Below are positions 62,876 through 64,000 of a stretch of 64,000 nucleotides of DNA, piece by piece. The DNA lies in contig NZ_FOVO01000001.1 of NCBI RefSeq assembly GCF_900115195.1, forward strand, positions 62,001 through 126,000, in the 5' to 3' direction. This DNA comes from Xenorhabdus japonica. Its GTDB lineage: Bacteria; Pseudomonadota; Gammaproteobacteria; Enterobacterales; Enterobacteriaceae. How positions within the stretch are numbered: the stretch's first letter is position 1; each line of letters starts with the position of its first letter. The notes below the pieces were generated by a model. It did not search any database, was not told the origin of the DNA, and worked only from the letters and a program-made list of their open reading frames with translations. The translations under genes were made by a program, and so were the position numbers.

Positions 62876-64000
62876 ATGAGTAACCGTAAATATTTTGGTA
62901 CTGACGGTATCCGTGGCAAAGTGGGTAATACCCCGATTACCCCTGACTTTGTTTTGAAACTTGGTTGGGCTGCGGGAAAAGTGCTGGCGCGTCATGGTTC
63001 TCGCAAAATCATCATTGGTAAAGATACCCGAGTCTCCGGTTATATGCTGGAATCTGCACTAGAAGCAGGGTTGGCCGCTGCGGGATTATCAGCATCTTTT
63101 ACCGGCCCTATGCCAACACCTGCTGTAGCATATCTAACACGTACTTTTCGTGCAGAAGCTGGCATTGTCATTTCCGCTTCCCATAATCCTTACTATGATA
63201 ACGGTATTAAATTTTTCTCCATTGATGGAACTAAATTACCTGATGGTGTTGAAGAAGCGATTGAAGCAGAAATGGAAAAACCCCTGACTTGTGTGGAATC
63301 TGCTGAGTTAGGACGTGCAAATCGGATCGTTGATGCGGCAGGTCGTTACATTGAATTTTGTAAAGGAACATTTCCCAGTGAGCAAAGTTTAAATGGACTG
63401 AAAATTGTTTTAGATTGCGCCAATGGTGCTACTTACCACATTGCTCCGAATGTTCTCAGAGAGCTGGGAGCGGATGTTATTATGATTGGTTGTGAGCCTA
63501 ATGGTATCAATATCAATGAAGAATGCGGTGCAACAGATGTTCGTCTATTGCAAAAGCGAGTATTGGAAGAGCAGGCACACGTTGGTCTGGCATTTGATGG
63601 CGATGGTGACCGTATCATCATGGTTGATCAGCTGGGGCAAAAAATTGATGGTGATCAAATTCTTTATATCATCGCACGTGAAGCCTTGAGACAAGGCCAG
63701 CTACGTGGTGGAGCCGTAGGTACGTTGATGAGCAATATGGGGCTGGAGTTGGCATTAAAACAGCTTGGCATCCCATTTGCACGTGCGAAGGTCGGCGATC
63801 GCTATGTGCTGGAAAAATTGCAGGAGAAAGGTTGGCGTCTTGGCGCAGAAAACTCAGGCCACGTGATTTTACTGGACAAAACTACAACAGGTGACGGAAT
63901 TGTTGCTGGATTGCAAGTCTTGAGTGCTATGGTACGCAATAATATGAGCCTGCATGACTTGTGCAGTGGTATGAAACTGTTGCCTCAAATTTTGATTAAC
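62876..64000 (+). CDS. glmM: Phosphoglucosamine mutase GlmM, 3' truncated by window edge
   Basis: 375 codons of the usual roughly 445 lie in the window. Converts glucosamine-6-phosphate to glucosamine-1-phosphate for peptidoglycan and lipopolysaccharide. [19 protein letters not shown] opens the protein; the phosphoserine loop is [13 protein letters not shown] with catalytic Ser102; the Mg site is [12 protein letters not shown]; and the sugar loop is GAENSGHVI. It starts 24 bp after the tandem repeat array, with AAAGGAAAAAG as ribosome binding site. It follows folP as in E. coli. Confidence 0.96.
   Translation, partial: MSNRKYFGTDGIRGKVGNTPITPDFVLKLGWAAGKVLARHGSRKIIIGKDTRVSGYMLESALEAGLAAAGLSASFTGPMPTPAVAYLTRTFRAEAGIVISASHNPYYDNGIKFFSIDGTKLPDGVEEAIEAEMEKPLTCVESAELGRANRIVDAAGRYIEFCKGTFPSEQSLNGLKIVLDCANGATYHIAPNVLRELGADVIMIGCEPNGININEECGATDVRLLQKRVLEEQAHVGLAFDGDGDRIIMVDQLGQKIDGDQILYIIAREALRQGQLRGGAVGTLMSNMGLELALKQLGIPFARAKVGDRYVLEKLQEKGWRLGAENSGHVILLDKTTTGDGIVAGLQVLSAMVRNNMSLHDLCSGMKLLPQILIN

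Overview
The window reads as a chromosome segment of a Gram-negative enterobacterium related to Xenorhabdus/Photorhabdus (Morganellaceae). This is inferred from the moderately AT-rich DNA, from proteins that align almost end to end with E. coli homologues as I remember them, and from conserved E. coli-type gene neighbourhoods joined in a non-E. coli order. No search was run, so the genus is an inference.

Layout. 1-1.6 kb: lysophospholipase pldB (5' truncated) and yigL. 1.6-3.3 kb: an AT-rich decay zone with two broken genes, a DUF805 membrane protein with an amber codon at codon 3 and a carboxymuconolactone-decarboxylase-like gene with its centre deleted. 3.3-9.4 kb: the mscM-psd-rsgA operon (minus) divergent from orn. 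9.7-15.6 kb: three identical tRNA-Gly(GCC) genes, two in tandem and the third displaced by a 5.6-kb insert carrying a DAO-family FAD oxidoreductase and a fused 1126-aa indolepyruvate ferredoxin oxidoreductase. 15.6-16.3 kb: a non-coding stretch with three perfect DnaA boxes, where E. coli has datA. 16.3-28.3 kb: queG, then tsaE-amiB-mutL-miaA-hfq-hflX-hflK-hflC and purA, with an IS200/IS605-like scar between hflX and hflK. 28.5-34 kb: nsrR-rnr-rlmB and rpsF-priB-rpsR-rplI. 34.1-35 kb: a dinJ-yafQ toxin-antitoxin insert and a possible orphan small ORF. 35.2-49.6 kb: fklB, cysQ, ytfJ, ytfK, ytfL, msrA, tamA-tamB-ytfP, ppa, fbp, mpl. 49.7-53 kb: argR/mdh, then a Ner-like sfsB divergent from two tandem genes resembling the MuA/Mu repressor DNA-binding domain. 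53-64 kb: ispB, rplU-rpmA, obgE, dacB, greA, yhbY, rlmE-ftsH, folP and glmM (3' truncated).

Most genes are housekeeping: translation and ribosome assembly (rsgA, rlmB, rlmE, yhbY, obgE, S6/S18/L9/L21/L27), RNA modification and decay (tsaE, miaA, queG, rnr, orn, hfq), membrane protein quality control (ftsH with hflKC), envelope assembly (tamAB, amiB, dacB, mpl, psd, glmM) and central metabolism (purA, mdh, fbp, ppa, folP, ispB). The accessory interest lies in the tRNA-Gly insert, the datA-like DnaA-box cluster, the dinJ-yafQ module, the Ner/Mu-like regulator locus, the altered cysteine spacing in NsrR, and several short tandem or dispersed repeat families in intergenic DNA.
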